From JAVBTR01 sp031556065 (GTDB taxonomy: Bacteria; Bacillota; Clostridia; Christensenellales; Aristaeellaceae): a stretch of DNA of 64,000 nucleotides. Below, in pieces: positions 43,275 to 51,744 of this stretch. The position numbers and the translations under genes were made by a program. How positions within the stretch are numbered: the stretch's first letter is position 1; the number at the start of each line of letters is the position of its first letter. The stretch covers positions 97,360 through 161,359 of the forward strand of contig JAVBTR010000022.1 in NCBI GenBank assembly GCA_031556065.1. The letters are read 5' to 3'. Below the pieces are notes generated by a model. It ran no database searches. It was not told the DNA's origin and saw only the letters and a program-made list of their open reading frames with translations.

Positions 43275-43699
43275 AGGCTCTTAGGGAAACCCTAATACTA
43301 ACGCTTTTGAAGGAACAGCCGGAGTATGGCAATATGGTCATTCCGTCCGATGATAAGGAGCAGGAGCGACTACTTCGGGCACTGATGAATGTGCGGCCAC
43401 CCAAACCGGCTGATGAAGCCTTTGTTAAGGATGAGGGCTGGCATCAGGCCGCAAGCCGGTACGAGGAATTTATCCATAAGAATGAAAACCGCAGGGTACT
43501 TTATTTGGAACTGGGCGTAGGAAGCAATACACCTGGCATCATCAAGTTCCCTTTTGGGAAGATGGCCATGGCAAACCCCCGAGCCACTTATGCTTGCATT
43601 AATTTAGGCGAAGCGGTTTGCCCCAAACAGCTTGAAAAGCAAGCCATCTGTATTGATGGGGATATCAGCCAGGTTTTGCATGATGTGAAAAGAAGATAA
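43271..43699 (+). pseudogene. Chimeric remnant: macrodomain N-terminus joined to sirtuin (SirTM) C-terminus
   Basis: A 142-residue frame. Residues 1-~48 (LLKEQPEYGNMVIPSDDKEQERLLRALMNVRPP) look like the N-terminus of the zinc-containing macrodomain protein-ADP-ribose hydrolases. Residues ~60-142 (RVLYLELGVGSNTPGIIKFPFGKM ... QAICIDGDISQVL) look like the end of the class M sirtuin SirTM. In other bacteria these two genes are neighbours in that order. The macrodomain core and the NAD-binding half of the sirtuin are gone, as if an in-frame deletion fused them. Enzymatic activity is unlikely. It overlaps the Rrf2 stop by 4 bases. Confidence 0.6.
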
Positions 43700-43711
43700 A
43701 TTATTTTTTGA

Positions 43712-43801
43712 TGTAACTATTGATATTACACCAGACGCATGATAAGATGAAACCGTCTCAGTTACATCTTTTTACAATTCAATGTAACCATGACAATTAC
43801 T
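43712..43801 (+). promoter_or_regulatory. Promoter with palindromic operators 2 and 3 for the PNPOx-like gene
   Basis: Operator 2, TGTAA-CTATTGATA-TTACA (43712-43730), contains the -35 TTGATA; TAAGAT (43743-43748) follows at 17 bases. Operator 3, TGTAA-CCATGACAA-TTACT (43783-43801), lies downstream of the start, and GTTACAT (43771-43777) makes an overlapping pair with ATGTAAC (43782-43788). Both resemble operator 1 in front of the Rrf2 gene, so this regulator probably controls the flavin-fold protein too. Confidence 0.7.
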
Positions 43802-43828
43802 GCTTGAAAATCTTAGGAGGAGACCCCC

Positions 43829-44233
43829 ATGAAAAGCTACCAGGCATTCCTTACAGAAAATCCAAACGGCACTATGGCTACCGCGAATCACGGTGCAGCA
43901 AGCACACGCATCTTCCAGGTGTTGTGGGCAGAAAACGACAAGGTGTATTTTTGTACCAGCAATGAAAAGCCTGTCTATTCGCAAATGAAAGAAAACCCCA
44001 CTGTGAGCTTTTGCACCTGGAACCCTGCTACCTTCGAATCCGTAGTCCTCAATGGCAAGGCCGTTTTTGTGGACGATCTGGCCGGAAAGACCCGCGCCCT
44101 TGATGAAAACCCACCTATTAAAGGCATCTACGAGGAACCCACAAACCCTGTTTTTGAACTGCTCTACATCGATGTGGCCCAGGTGGAAACCTTTTCTTTC
44201 ACCCAAGGTGGCAACACCATTAAGTTAAAGTAA
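43829..44233 (+). CDS. Pyridoxamine 5'-phosphate oxidase-like flavin-binding protein
   Basis: A 134-residue split-barrel protein of the PNPOx-like superfamily (MATANHGAASTRIFQVLWAENDKVYFCTSNEKPVYSQMKENP). Such short members usually bind FMN or F420 and are not vitamin B6 enzymes. AGGAGG lies 9 bases before the ATG. Its promoter carries two Rrf2-type palindromes, suggesting a redox or stress role, which is inference. Confidence 0.82.
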   Translation: MKSYQAFLTENPNGTMATANHGAASTRIFQVLWAENDKVYFCTSNEKPVYSQMKENPTVSFCTWNPATFESVVLNGKAVFVDDLAGKTRALDENPPIKGIYEEPTNPVFELLYIDVAQVETFSFTQGGNTIKLK

Positions 44234-44246
44234 GTCTATCGGTAAT

Positions 44247-44387
44247 ATGCTGGGCACCAATACCCATAATATTCTAACCAGTGTGGATATGATCGCGCAA
44301 ATGAAAGCGATGCAAGAAGTCTTCCCTGATTACTATGGGAAAAATCACCTGGAAATGAGCGCAGGCATTTTGTTTTCAGAGGAATAA
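44247..44387 (+). CDS. Small frame of unknown function, possibly a gene remnant
   Basis: A 46-codon frame beginning MLGTNTHNILTSVDMI and ending AGILFSEE, between the PNPOx-like gene and a strong terminator. There is no good ribosome site, and I do not recognise it. Its composition looks protein-like, so it may be the end of a deleted gene. Confidence 0.3.
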   Translation: MLGTNTHNILTSVDMIAQMKAMQEVFPDYYGKNHLEMSAGILFSEE

Positions 44388-44437
44388 CCGCATATCGGCA
44401 AAGCCACCGCCATAAGGAGGCGGCTTCAGACTGTTGA

Positions 44438-44474
44438 CAAAAGGGCTCTCTGCCTTCGGCAGAGAGCCCTTTTG
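44438..44474. terminator. Strong symmetric terminator
   Basis: AAAAGGGCTCTCTGCC-TTC-GGCAGAGAGCCCTTTT: a 16-bp perfect stem with a three-base loop and T-runs on both strands. It isolates the importer operon from the upstream genes. Confidence 0.92.
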
Positions 44475-44603
44475 TGTATAAAAGTAAACAACTTGAAAAG
44501 GGAACGCCCTAGAAAAACCGTTTAATCTATAAATTTTAATTCCCATTCATTTCTTTATATGCTATACTTTAGTTACATACAAACAGGCAAGGAGATACAA
44601 ACG

Positions 44604-47600
44604 ATGAAACCATCTGCCTTTCGTTTTGGCATCATAGTGCTTTTATTTTTGTGCGTCAGTTTTTCCGCTTTGGCCGGGGAAAAAATATTTACCACCTTTG
44701 AAGACTTTTCAGGGGAAAAGATCGCCTCCCAATCAGGGACAATCTTTGATACCTATGTGGACGCGGCCATCACCGGGGCAAAGAACGTCTATTACAACGA
44801 CTTGGCCGCCCAGGTAGAAGCGGTAGCCAGCGGCATCGTTTCTGCCGCTGCTTTGGATGAACCGGTGGCCATGCTTGCCATTTCTATGAAGCCGGAGCTT
44901 GGTATCTTTTCTGAAAAACTCATACCCGATTCTTACGCCTACGCCATGCGCAAGGACGATCAAAGGCTGTCCTTGGTCAGCGCCAAGATGGAGGAGCTTT
45001 ACGCGGCGGGCTACGATCAGGAGCTGGCCCAGCGCTGGTTCTTCGGCTCCGCTGAAGAAAAGGTCCTTCCCCAATGGGCCCACAAGGCCGATTTCGATGG
45101 CAGCGCAGGTACCCTGCGAGTGGGCTTCGATCCGGTGGTGGAGCCCATGATGTACGCAGACGGCCAGGGCAAGCCCCTTGGCTTTGAAATGGAGCTTATT
45201 TCCCGAGTGGCTTATGAACTGAATATGCAGGTGGAATTTGTGCCCAATGCCCTGCCGGTGCGGATTGAATCCCTTTTAACCGATCTGATCGATGTGGCCA
45301 CAGGCTGCCTTTCTTATTCCGAAGAACGGATGAAGGTGGTCAGCTTCACGCCGCCCACCTATGTAGGCGGTGCCGTTTTGGTAATGCGCAAAGAAAACCT
45401 GCCTGCCAGTAAAACCTTCACCGAATTAGGGGATTTTAACGGCCAAAAAATTGCCAGCCAAAAGGATGCGGTCTTTGCCCAATACCTGGACGAAGAGCTT
45501 GAAGATGTTCAGCATGTTTTATGCGACGATCTGAATTCCCAGGTGCAAGCCATTTTAGATGGCAGCGCTGCGGCCGCAGCCATGGATGAACCGGTAGCCC
45601 GGTGGATGGCATCCACCAACCCCAGCCTGGGCGTTTTTTCTGCATTTTTAAAAGAGGATGCCTTCGGCTTTGGCCTCCCTAAGGGTAGCCCCTTGGTGGA
45701 GAAAATCAATACCGTACTAGCACACTTGGAGGGGGAAGGTTATTTTCAGGCTCTGGCCACCCGCTGGCTTTCCGCTTCCGGGGACAAAAGCGGCACTGTG
45801 AGCTTTTCCCACAAGCCAAGCTTTGACGGTTCCGCAGGCAAGCTTAAAGTAGGCATCGGCGCAGTGCTGGCTCCCATGGCGTATATCGATTCCAACGGCG
45901 ACCCCATTGGCTACGATGTGGAGCTCCTTCGCCGGATCGCCTATGAACTGAACATGACCATTGAATTTGTGCCCGTCACCATGGAAAACCGCGTACAAAT
46001 GGTAGTGGACGGCCAAGTGGATATCGCCGCGGGCACGCTTTCCATCACCTCCCAGCGCAAACAGTTGGTGGATTTTACCACCCCCTATTATCATGGCGGC
46101 ACGGTTTTGCTCACACTCAAAGACAGCCTGCCGGCCACCATGGCCCGCCAGCGCCTTGAAGATTTTGCCGGGGCCACCATCGCCAATAATTCCGGCGCGG
46201 TGCTGGACCAAATGGTGGATTCTGTGATTCCTAACGTGAAGCATGTATATTACAATAGCATTGCCACCCTGGCCGATGCGGTGCTGGGCGGCATGGCGGA
46301 TGCCCTGGTGCTGGATTTCCCCATGGCTCAGCTCCTTGTTAAGCAACGGGCAGGCCTTGAAATCTTCCCCCAAACCATCGCCGACGACGAATACGGCTTT
46401 GCCCTTAGAAAAGGTGATCCGCTGCTCCAGCAGATAAATCAGACCATGAAGGCACTTTATAATCAGGGGTACGATAAAGAGCTGGCTGCCAAATGGTTTT
46501 CCGCCGATGAAAGCGCAAAAAACCTGCCGGTGTTTGATTATAAGCAAGATTTCGACGGCAGCGCCGGAACCTTGCGGGTAGGTTGCGATCTGGCATCCTC
46601 CCCCATGGTGTACCCTGACGCCAAGGGCAATCCCATCGGGTACGATATTGAACTGCTCAGCCGCATTGCTTACGAAATGAACATGCATATCCAGCTCATT
46701 CCCACCGACCTTAGCGTGATGGTGGAATCTCTTTTAGCCCAGCGCATTGATGTAGGCGCTTGCTGCATGTCCATTACCCCAGAACGCCGGCAGGTGGTTG
46801 CCTTTACCGATCCCTATTTCACCGGCGGCACGGTGCTGGTGGTTCCCAAAGCCACAAAAATATCCCAAGGTTATTATCAGCGTTTTGAAGATTTCGCCGG
46901 CACAAAAATCGCTAGTCAAACCGGCACCATATTCGATAGCTTTGTCAATCTGAGCATCGCGAACGTACAGCATGTGTATTACAACGATCTGGCCTCCCAA
47001 ACGGAAGCGGTGCTCAATAGCACCGTGGCTGCCGCTGTGCTGGATGAACCAGTGGCCCAGCTGGTCATATCGAAAAAACCGGCCCTGGAAATCTTCCCTC
47101 GGGTGTTGATGGGCGATCAATACGGTTTTGCCCTGCGAAAGGGCGACCCTCTTATCGGCAAAATCGACAGCACCCTGGAAATGCTCTATGCTCAGGGCTA
47201 CGATAAGGAGCTGGCTGACCGGTGGTTCTCCGCGGATGAAACCATTAAAAAAGTGCCCGCCTTCACCCATAAGCAAGATTTCGATGGCAGTGCCGGAACC
47301 CTGCGAGTGGGCTTCGACCCAGTAGTGGAGCCCATGATGTACGCCGATGCCCTTGGTCAGCCCATTGGCTACGATGTGGAATTGCTTAGCCGCATTGCTT
47401 ACGAGCTTAATATGAATATTGCGTTTGTGCCAACTGCCATTCAGACCCGCATTGAGGCAGTCTTATCCAATAAGATTGACGTGGCTTCGGCCTGTTTATC
47501 CATTACGGAGGAGCGGCAAAAGGTGGTGGCTTTCACCCAGCCCTATTACATTGGCGGCGCGGTGCTGATTGTGAAAACCCAGGTTAGCCAAACCGAAGCC

Positions 47601-48338
47601 CAGCTAGCCAAAGCAGATACCTCCTCTTTTAAAGAACTCTTCATCACCGGCTTCAACCGAACTTTCATTATCGAAGGGCGCTACAAGCTTATCTTTTCCG
47701 GCCTTTTGGTTACCCTATGGATTGCCTTTGAAGCTGCGCTGTTCGGCACCTTGTTAGGGTTTCTGCTTTGCCTGATGCGCCGCAGTGAAAAAAAGTGGGT
47801 ATCCATTCCGGCAAGAATTTATATTAATATTATAAGGGGCCTGCCCGTGCTGGTGATCCTGATGATCCTGGCCTTTGTGGTGTTCTTGCCCATTAAGGGC
47901 ATGGACCCGATTCTGGTGGCCATTATCGGCTTTGCCCTGAACTTTGCCGCCTATTTCGCGGAAATCTTGCGCACAGGCATCGACGGGGTTTCCCAGGGGC
48001 AGACGGAAGCGGCTTACGCCCTGGGCTTTGGCCGCATGAAGACCTTCCTAAAGGTGGTGCTGCCCCAGGCCATCCGTCAGGTGCTGCCCGTGTACCGGGG
48101 GGAAATTATCTCCATGTTGAAAACCACCTCCATTGTAGGCTATATCTCCATTCAGGATTTGACCAAGGCCGGGGATATTATCCGTTCCCGCACATTCGAT
48201 GCCTTCTTCCCCCTTTTGACAACGGCGCTTTTATATTACCTTCTGGCCTATGCCCTTACAGCAGTATTGAAGCTTCTTGAAAAGCGTATCGATCCCAAGA
48301 AGCGCAAGCGTGAAGTGAAAGGGGTGGTGGTAAAATGA
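44604..48338 (+). CDS. Amino-acid ABC importer: four-fold binding-domain array fused to permease
   Basis: A 1244-residue protein. Residues 1-25 are a signal sequence without lipobox Cys. Residues 32-~1003 contain two alternating modules of type-3 (GlnH-like) binding proteins: a lobe-2 module starting at 32, 275, 518 and 761 (DFSGEKIASQ-like) and a lobe-1 module starting at 170, 413, 656 and 899 (TLRVGFDP/KLKVG-like). The period is exactly 243 residues, and the array starts with lobe 2, so it is phase-shifted. From about 1005 a GlnP-like permease follows, with EAAYALGFGRMKTFLKVVLPQAIRQ. Start chosen after AAGGAG; a TTCCCA-17-TATACT promoter is plausible. The ATPase gene overlaps the stop by 4 bases. 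Known relatives (lactococcal GlnPQ) carry one or two binding domains. Confidence 0.9.
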   Translation: MKPSAFRFGIIVLLFLCVSFSALAGEKIFTTFEDFSGEKIASQSGTIFDTYVDAAITGAKNVYYNDLAAQVEAVASGIVSAAALDEPVAMLAISMKPELGIFSEKLIPDSYAYAMRKDDQRLSLVSAKMEELYAAGYDQELAQRWFFGSAEEKVLPQWAHKADFDGSAGTLRVGFDPVVEPMMYADGQGKPLGFEMELISRVAYELNMQVEFVPNALPVRIESLLTDLIDVATGCLSYSEERMKVVSFTPPTYVGGAVLVMRKENLPASKTFTELGDFNGQKIASQKDAVFAQYLDEELEDVQHVLCDDLNSQVQAILDGSAAAAAMDEPVARWMASTNPSLGVFSAFLKEDAFGFGLPKGSPLVEKINTVLAHLEGEGYFQALATRWLSASGDKSGTVSFSHKPSFDGSAGKLKVGIGAVLAPMAYIDSNGDPIGYDVELLRRIAYELNMTIEFVPVTMENRVQMVVDGQVDIAAGTLSITSQRKQLVDFTTPYYHGGTVLLTLKDSLPATMARQRLEDFAGATIANNSGAVLDQMVDSVIPNVKHVYYNSIATLADAVLGGMADALVLDFPMAQLLVKQRAGLEIFPQTIADDEYGFALRKGDPLLQQINQTMKALYNQGYDKELAAKWFSADESAKNLPVFDYKQDFDGSAGTLRVGCDLASSPMVYPDAKGNPIGYDIELLSRIAYEMNMHIQLIPTDLSVMVESLLAQRIDVGACCMSITPERRQVVAFTDPYFTGGTVLVVPKATKISQGYYQRFEDFAGTKIASQTGTIFDSFVNLSIANVQHVYYNDLASQTEAVLNSTVAAAVLDEPVAQLVISKKPALEIFPRVLMGDQYGFALRKGDPLIGKIDSTLEMLYAQGYDKELADRWFSADETIKKVPAFTHKQDFDGSAGTLRVGFDPVVEPMMYADALGQPIGYDVELLSRIAYELNMNIAFVPTAIQTRIEAVLSNKIDVASACLSITEERQKVVAFTQPYYIGGAVLIVKTQVSQTEAQLAKADTSSFKELFITGFNRTFIIEGRYKLIFSGLLVTLWIAFEAALFGTLLGFLLCLMRRSEKKWVSIPARIYINIIRGLPVLVILMILAFVVFLPIKGMDPILVAIIGFALNFAAYFAEILRTGIDGVSQGQTEAAYALGFGRMKTFLKVVLPQAIRQVLPVYRGEIISMLKTTSIVGYISIQDLTKAGDIIRSRTFDAFFPLLTTALLYYLLAYALTAVLKLLEKRIDPKKRKREVKGVVVK

Positions 48339-49420
48339 TTCAGGTATCCCATTTGAAAAAATCATTCGGCAAAAACGAAGTGCTTAAAGATGTGAACTTC
48401 ACCCTTGAAAAAGGCGAGGTGGTAGCCATCATCGGCCCCAGCGGCACAGGCAAAAGCACCCTCTTGCGCTGCATGAACCAGCTGGAAAAGCCAAACGGCG
48501 GCGAAATCTGGCTGGATGAGGAGGATTTGAACCGCAAGGACGCAGATATTATGGCTGCCCGCCGCAAAATGGGCATGGTTTTCCAATCCTTTAACCTGTT
48601 TTCTCACTTAATGGTGGTGGAAAACATCATGCTGGCCCCCGTATCCCTTCTTAAGCAGAATAAACAGCAGGCCTTTGACCGGGCCCTGGAGCTGTTGGAT
48701 ATGGTAGGCTTAGGCGATAAAGCCTACGCCTATCCCGATGAACTGTCTGGCGGGCAAAAACAGCGTGTGGCTATCGCCCGGGCCATGGCCATGGAGCCGG
48801 AGATTATTCTGTTCGATGAACCCACCTCCGCCCTGGACCCAACCATGGTTTCGGAAGTCTTAGGGGTAATTAAAAAGCTGGCTTACCAGGGCATGACCAT
48901 GATGATCGTCACCCACGAAATGAGCTTCGCCCAATCCGTTGCCACCAGGGTTTTCTACATGGATGAGGGAATCATTTACGAGGACGGCCCCCCGTCCCAG
49001 ATTTTCGGCACACCCGAAAAAGAAAAGACCCGGGCCTTTGTGCACCGAATCCGTCGCTACGAAGGGGTGTTCACCCGCCAAAGCTTCGATTTATACGATG
49101 TAAACGGCAAGGTGGAAGCCTTTGCCAAACGCTACTTCTTAACCCAAAAAACACTGGAAAACATCCAGCGTTTGGTGGAAGAGGTAGTGGCCCAATTGCT
49201 TTTGCCCAAGTTTGGCAAAATAGACCCCGAACTAACGCTGCAGCTTTCCTATTCCGAAGGCACAGGGGAAGTCTGGTTGCGCATTTCATACCCCGGAGAG
49301 CGGTTCGACATTTTGGAGGATGAACAAAACCCCGCAGTTATTCTGGTGAAGGCCAGCGTTCTTCACATGAAGCAAGAACGCAACGGCTATGAAAACGTCA
49401 TCGATATGCTGGTAAAATAG
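48335..49420 (+). CDS. Amino-acid ABC importer ATPase with extra C-terminal domain
   Basis: The first ~240 of 361 residues are a GlnQ-type ATPase: Walker A GPSGTGKST, LSGGQKQRVAIARA, Walker B IILFDEPTSALDP and MSFAQSVATR. The remaining ~115 residues (FTRQSFDLYDVNGKVEAFAKRYFL ... LQLSYSEGTGEVWLRI) are not part of the standard subunit. Their pattern vaguely suggests a regulatory or GHKL-like alpha/beta domain. The start overlaps the permease gene by ATGA. It powers the fused binding-protein/permease. Confidence 0.88.
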   Translation: MIQVSHLKKSFGKNEVLKDVNFTLEKGEVVAIIGPSGTGKSTLLRCMNQLEKPNGGEIWLDEEDLNRKDADIMAARRKMGMVFQSFNLFSHLMVVENIMLAPVSLLKQNKQQAFDRALELLDMVGLGDKAYAYPDELSGGQKQRVAIARAMAMEPEIILFDEPTSALDPTMVSEVLGVIKKLAYQGMTMMIVTHEMSFAQSVATRVFYMDEGIIYEDGPPSQIFGTPEKEKTRAFVHRIRRYEGVFTRQSFDLYDVNGKVEAFAKRYFLTQKTLENIQRLVEEVVAQLLLPKFGKIDPELTLQLSYSEGTGEVWLRISYPGERFDILEDEQNPAVILVKASVLHMKQERNGYENVIDMLVK

Positions 49421-49482
49421 GTGTAGGGCGAAACTATAAAATAAAACCCAATGCAAGAATCGTTTTAGGGACAAGCAGTGCG

Positions 49483-49620
49483 CTATTCACGCCCGAGGGG
49501 GAAATCGTTCTGCTCCAGCATACCATCGATATGATTTACCCGGGTATCAATCCTCAGCAGGAGCTCGTCTAAAATATCCCTCTCATTATCTGCTATGCTT
49601 ATTATATCGTCATCGATCAT
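49483..49620 (-). CDS. Possible 45-residue acidic protein, translationally coupled to the LtaS-like gene
   Basis: The frame starts at an ATG overlapping the last codons of the LtaS-like gene in another frame and reads MIDDDIISIADNERDILDELLL..., ending FPLGRE. It is acidic with hydrophobic residues spaced as in a helix or short coiled coil. No independent ribosome site is seen, so expression would depend on reinitiation. Unrecognised family. Confidence 0.4.
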   Translation of the reverse strand: MIDDDIISIADNERDILDELLLRIDTRVNHIDGMLEQNDFPLGRE

Positions 49621-51565
49621 AACCAGGCGCTTCAAAGGTGCAGGAGGCGAAGGGCTTTTCGTTATCGCTTACGAAAAGCAGGGTGCCGCCATTTTGAAGT
49701 GCCTGTTTTTTATATCCCGCAGGCAGCTTGGCACTGGCGGTTTGACCGTCGGTATCCAAAATAAGTAAATCATAGCTGGTTTCGGTTTTTACAATCACCC
49801 GCCAGGACAGGTTTTCCCCGGTGAACACGATTTGGTCATCCCCGGTCATTGTCACAGAATCCACCCGGGGAGGCAGGCCGATCCGGTACTCCTTGTTATC
49901 AAACTTCAGTTGATCCACTTGGGCAGCCAGGTGCTTACCATAAAGGGCGTCGTATTTCACCAGCTTCATGGTGTCTTCTTCTGCGCCGAAAACATACAGG
50001 CTTTGAGATAATGTCATAGGCAAGCCCAGGGCTTTAAGCACTGTGCCGGTTAACCGATCCACCTGCAAGGCCTTTTCCTTTGGCAAATCCAAGGGGAAAT
50101 TGGCCCAGACAAAGTAAAGGGTTTCGTAAAGCCTTGGGTCGTCCTGCTTGATTCCAAGGGCATCCAGGGTTTTAAAAATAGCGGGGTAATGATCCCCAAA
50201 GTAGATGACCACCGTGGGCTCCGAAAAGGCTTCAAGGTCCTTGATCAACTGTCCCAGCGCACCGTCTGCGCTCCTTTGCAAGGTAAGGTAATTGTTCAAT
50301 TCCCGCTGAGCTTCCTCTGGCAAGGGGGAAACATTCATAGGTGTTTCATATATAGGAGCATAATCGTATCCCCCATGGGCCTCCATGGTGGCGGCATAAA
50401 TAAAATCCCTGGATTCGGTGGCTTTAAGCCGTTTAAGGAGATGGGCGTACAGCATTTGATCCTTGGGGTATGGGGTGAATTCAGGGGTCGTTTGCAAAGC
50501 CTCCAGAGGCATAAACAGATCAAAGCCCAAATCCCTTAAATCCTTCTGCCGGTCATAGAACCAGCCCCAATAAGTATGCATGGCCGTGGAGGTATAGCCC
50601 AGGGAACGAAGCCGCCAGGGAATAGAATCCAGCTTATGGGGAATATAGGCCTCCACGCTGATGCCCGTTAGCATGGCGGATTCCGCCGTCAATGTGCCTC
50701 CGCCAAAAGATTCCACCGTTAATGTGCCGCTGGGATTTTCCTTTTGCAGCCGGTGAATGTTTTCAAGGGGATCGGTGTCTAATTCAAGACCTTCCAGCAA
50801 AGAAACATCCGCTATGGATTCCCCTAAAATCAGAATCACATTGGGCCTTTGATCCCCCACCGCCGTTGGCTGCTGGCTGGCCAAAGCCAAAACAGCCCCG
50901 TCTGAATACCCTTGCGGTTTGGACACAGCGCCGTGATGATCAGCCAAGTATTCCAAGGTCTGAAAAGCCGATCCGTTCAGCCGGGCATTTTCCAATAAGG
51001 AATAACGGGTATTCCAGCCCTTTTCGCGCAGTGCCCCGCGAAGACCCTGGGTTTCCCCCGCGCAAACATAAAAGCCCCCGAATACAATGGCCAGACCCAA
51101 AGAAACCGCTGTGGCCCCCATGCCCCGCTGGCGTTTCTGCCCTCGAAAGCCAATAATCAGCCCCATGCAGGTCCCCACCACCAAAATAACGCCCACGATC
51201 AAAAGCAAATATAGGTTTTCAATATAGGCGTTGCCAATGTTCAGCGCATCTGAAACAAGCTGTATATCGCTTGGCAAAAGGGGCTCCATACGCCATTGTA
51301 TTTTCATCCGGGATACAATAGCCGCCACCAGAAAAAAAGTAATAACCAGGGTTTGGGAAACGAAAAAAAATCCCCGCCTTTTAATAAATTGAAACCCATT
51401 GAGCACCATGAAAAACAGCAAATAGTTAATACCCAAGGCCAGCAGACGGGCATGCTGGACCCAAAAAAGAAAAACCCCGGCAGACCCCTGCGCAATGCTT
51501 TCATAAACGCAGAAGATTACCAGGGGCATAACCAGGGCGTATCCCCAGCGAAGGATTCGTTTCAT
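49610..51565 (-). CDS. LtaS-like sulfatase-fold phosphoglycerol transferase
   Basis: A 651-residue membrane enzyme: five N-terminal helices (residues ~10-175), then an extracytoplasmic sulfatase-type domain. Metal/catalytic elements: VILILGESIAD, the nucleophile Thr region GGGTLTAESAM, and YFGDHYPA. The beta-rich C-terminal ~110 residues are an extension beyond typical LtaS. It likely transfers phosphoglycerol to lipoteichoic acid or another envelope polymer. AAGGAG is 8 bases before the ATG. The gene is preceded by a hairpin, so it is its own unit. Confidence 0.85.
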   Translation of the reverse strand: MKRILRWGYALVMPLVIFCVYESIAQGSAGVFLFWVQHARLLALGINYLLFFMVLNGFQFIKRRGFFFVSQTLVITFFLVAAIVSRMKIQWRMEPLLPSDIQLVSDALNIGNAYIENLYLLLIVGVILVVGTCMGLIIGFRGQKRQRGMGATAVSLGLAIVFGGFYVCAGETQGLRGALREKGWNTRYSLLENARLNGSAFQTLEYLADHHGAVSKPQGYSDGAVLALASQQPTAVGDQRPNVILILGESIADVSLLEGLELDTDPLENIHRLQKENPSGTLTVESFGGGTLTAESAMLTGISVEAYIPHKLDSIPWRLRSLGYTSTAMHTYWGWFYDRQKDLRDLGFDLFMPLEALQTTPEFTPYPKDQMLYAHLLKRLKATESRDFIYAATMEAHGGYDYAPIYETPMNVSPLPEEAQRELNNYLTLQRSADGALGQLIKDLEAFSEPTVVIYFGDHYPAIFKTLDALGIKQDDPRLYETLYFVWANFPLDLPKEKALQVDRLTGTVLKALGLPMTLSQSLYVFGAEEDTMKLVKYDALYGKHLAAQVDQLKFDNKEYRIGLPPRVDSVTMTGDDQIVFTGENLSWRVIVKTETSYDLLILDTDGQTASAKLPAGYKKQALQNGGTLLFVSDNEKPFASCTFEAPGYDR

Positions 51566-51583
51566 TAAATATGCTCCTTATAC

Positions 51584-51625
51584 GCAGAAGCCTTTTTTCT
51601 TTTGAAAAAGCAAAAAGGCTTCTGC
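51584..51625. terminator. Hairpin upstream of the LtaS-like gene
   Basis: GCAGAAGCC...GGCTTCTGC with inner CTTTTGAAAAAG, followed by an AGAAAACTTGTAT tail. It lies only 18 bases from the LtaS-like start on the opposite reading direction, so it most likely ends transcription from the response-regulator operon upstream. Confidence 0.6.
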
Positions 51626-51744
51626 ACCTTCCAAAAAAGAAAACTTGTATGAGGCCAACACAAGGCTTGTACACCCTGCCCTACACCGGAACAGAGGAAA
51701 TCTCCTGGGAGGCATTGGAGGGGCGCGGCCCTCCAAAATTTCAT

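Noticed and set aside
45717..46688. 323-codon frame antisense to the binding-domain array
   Set aside because: The period of the repeat creates long antisense frames by chance; the plus strand encodes recognisable binding modules.
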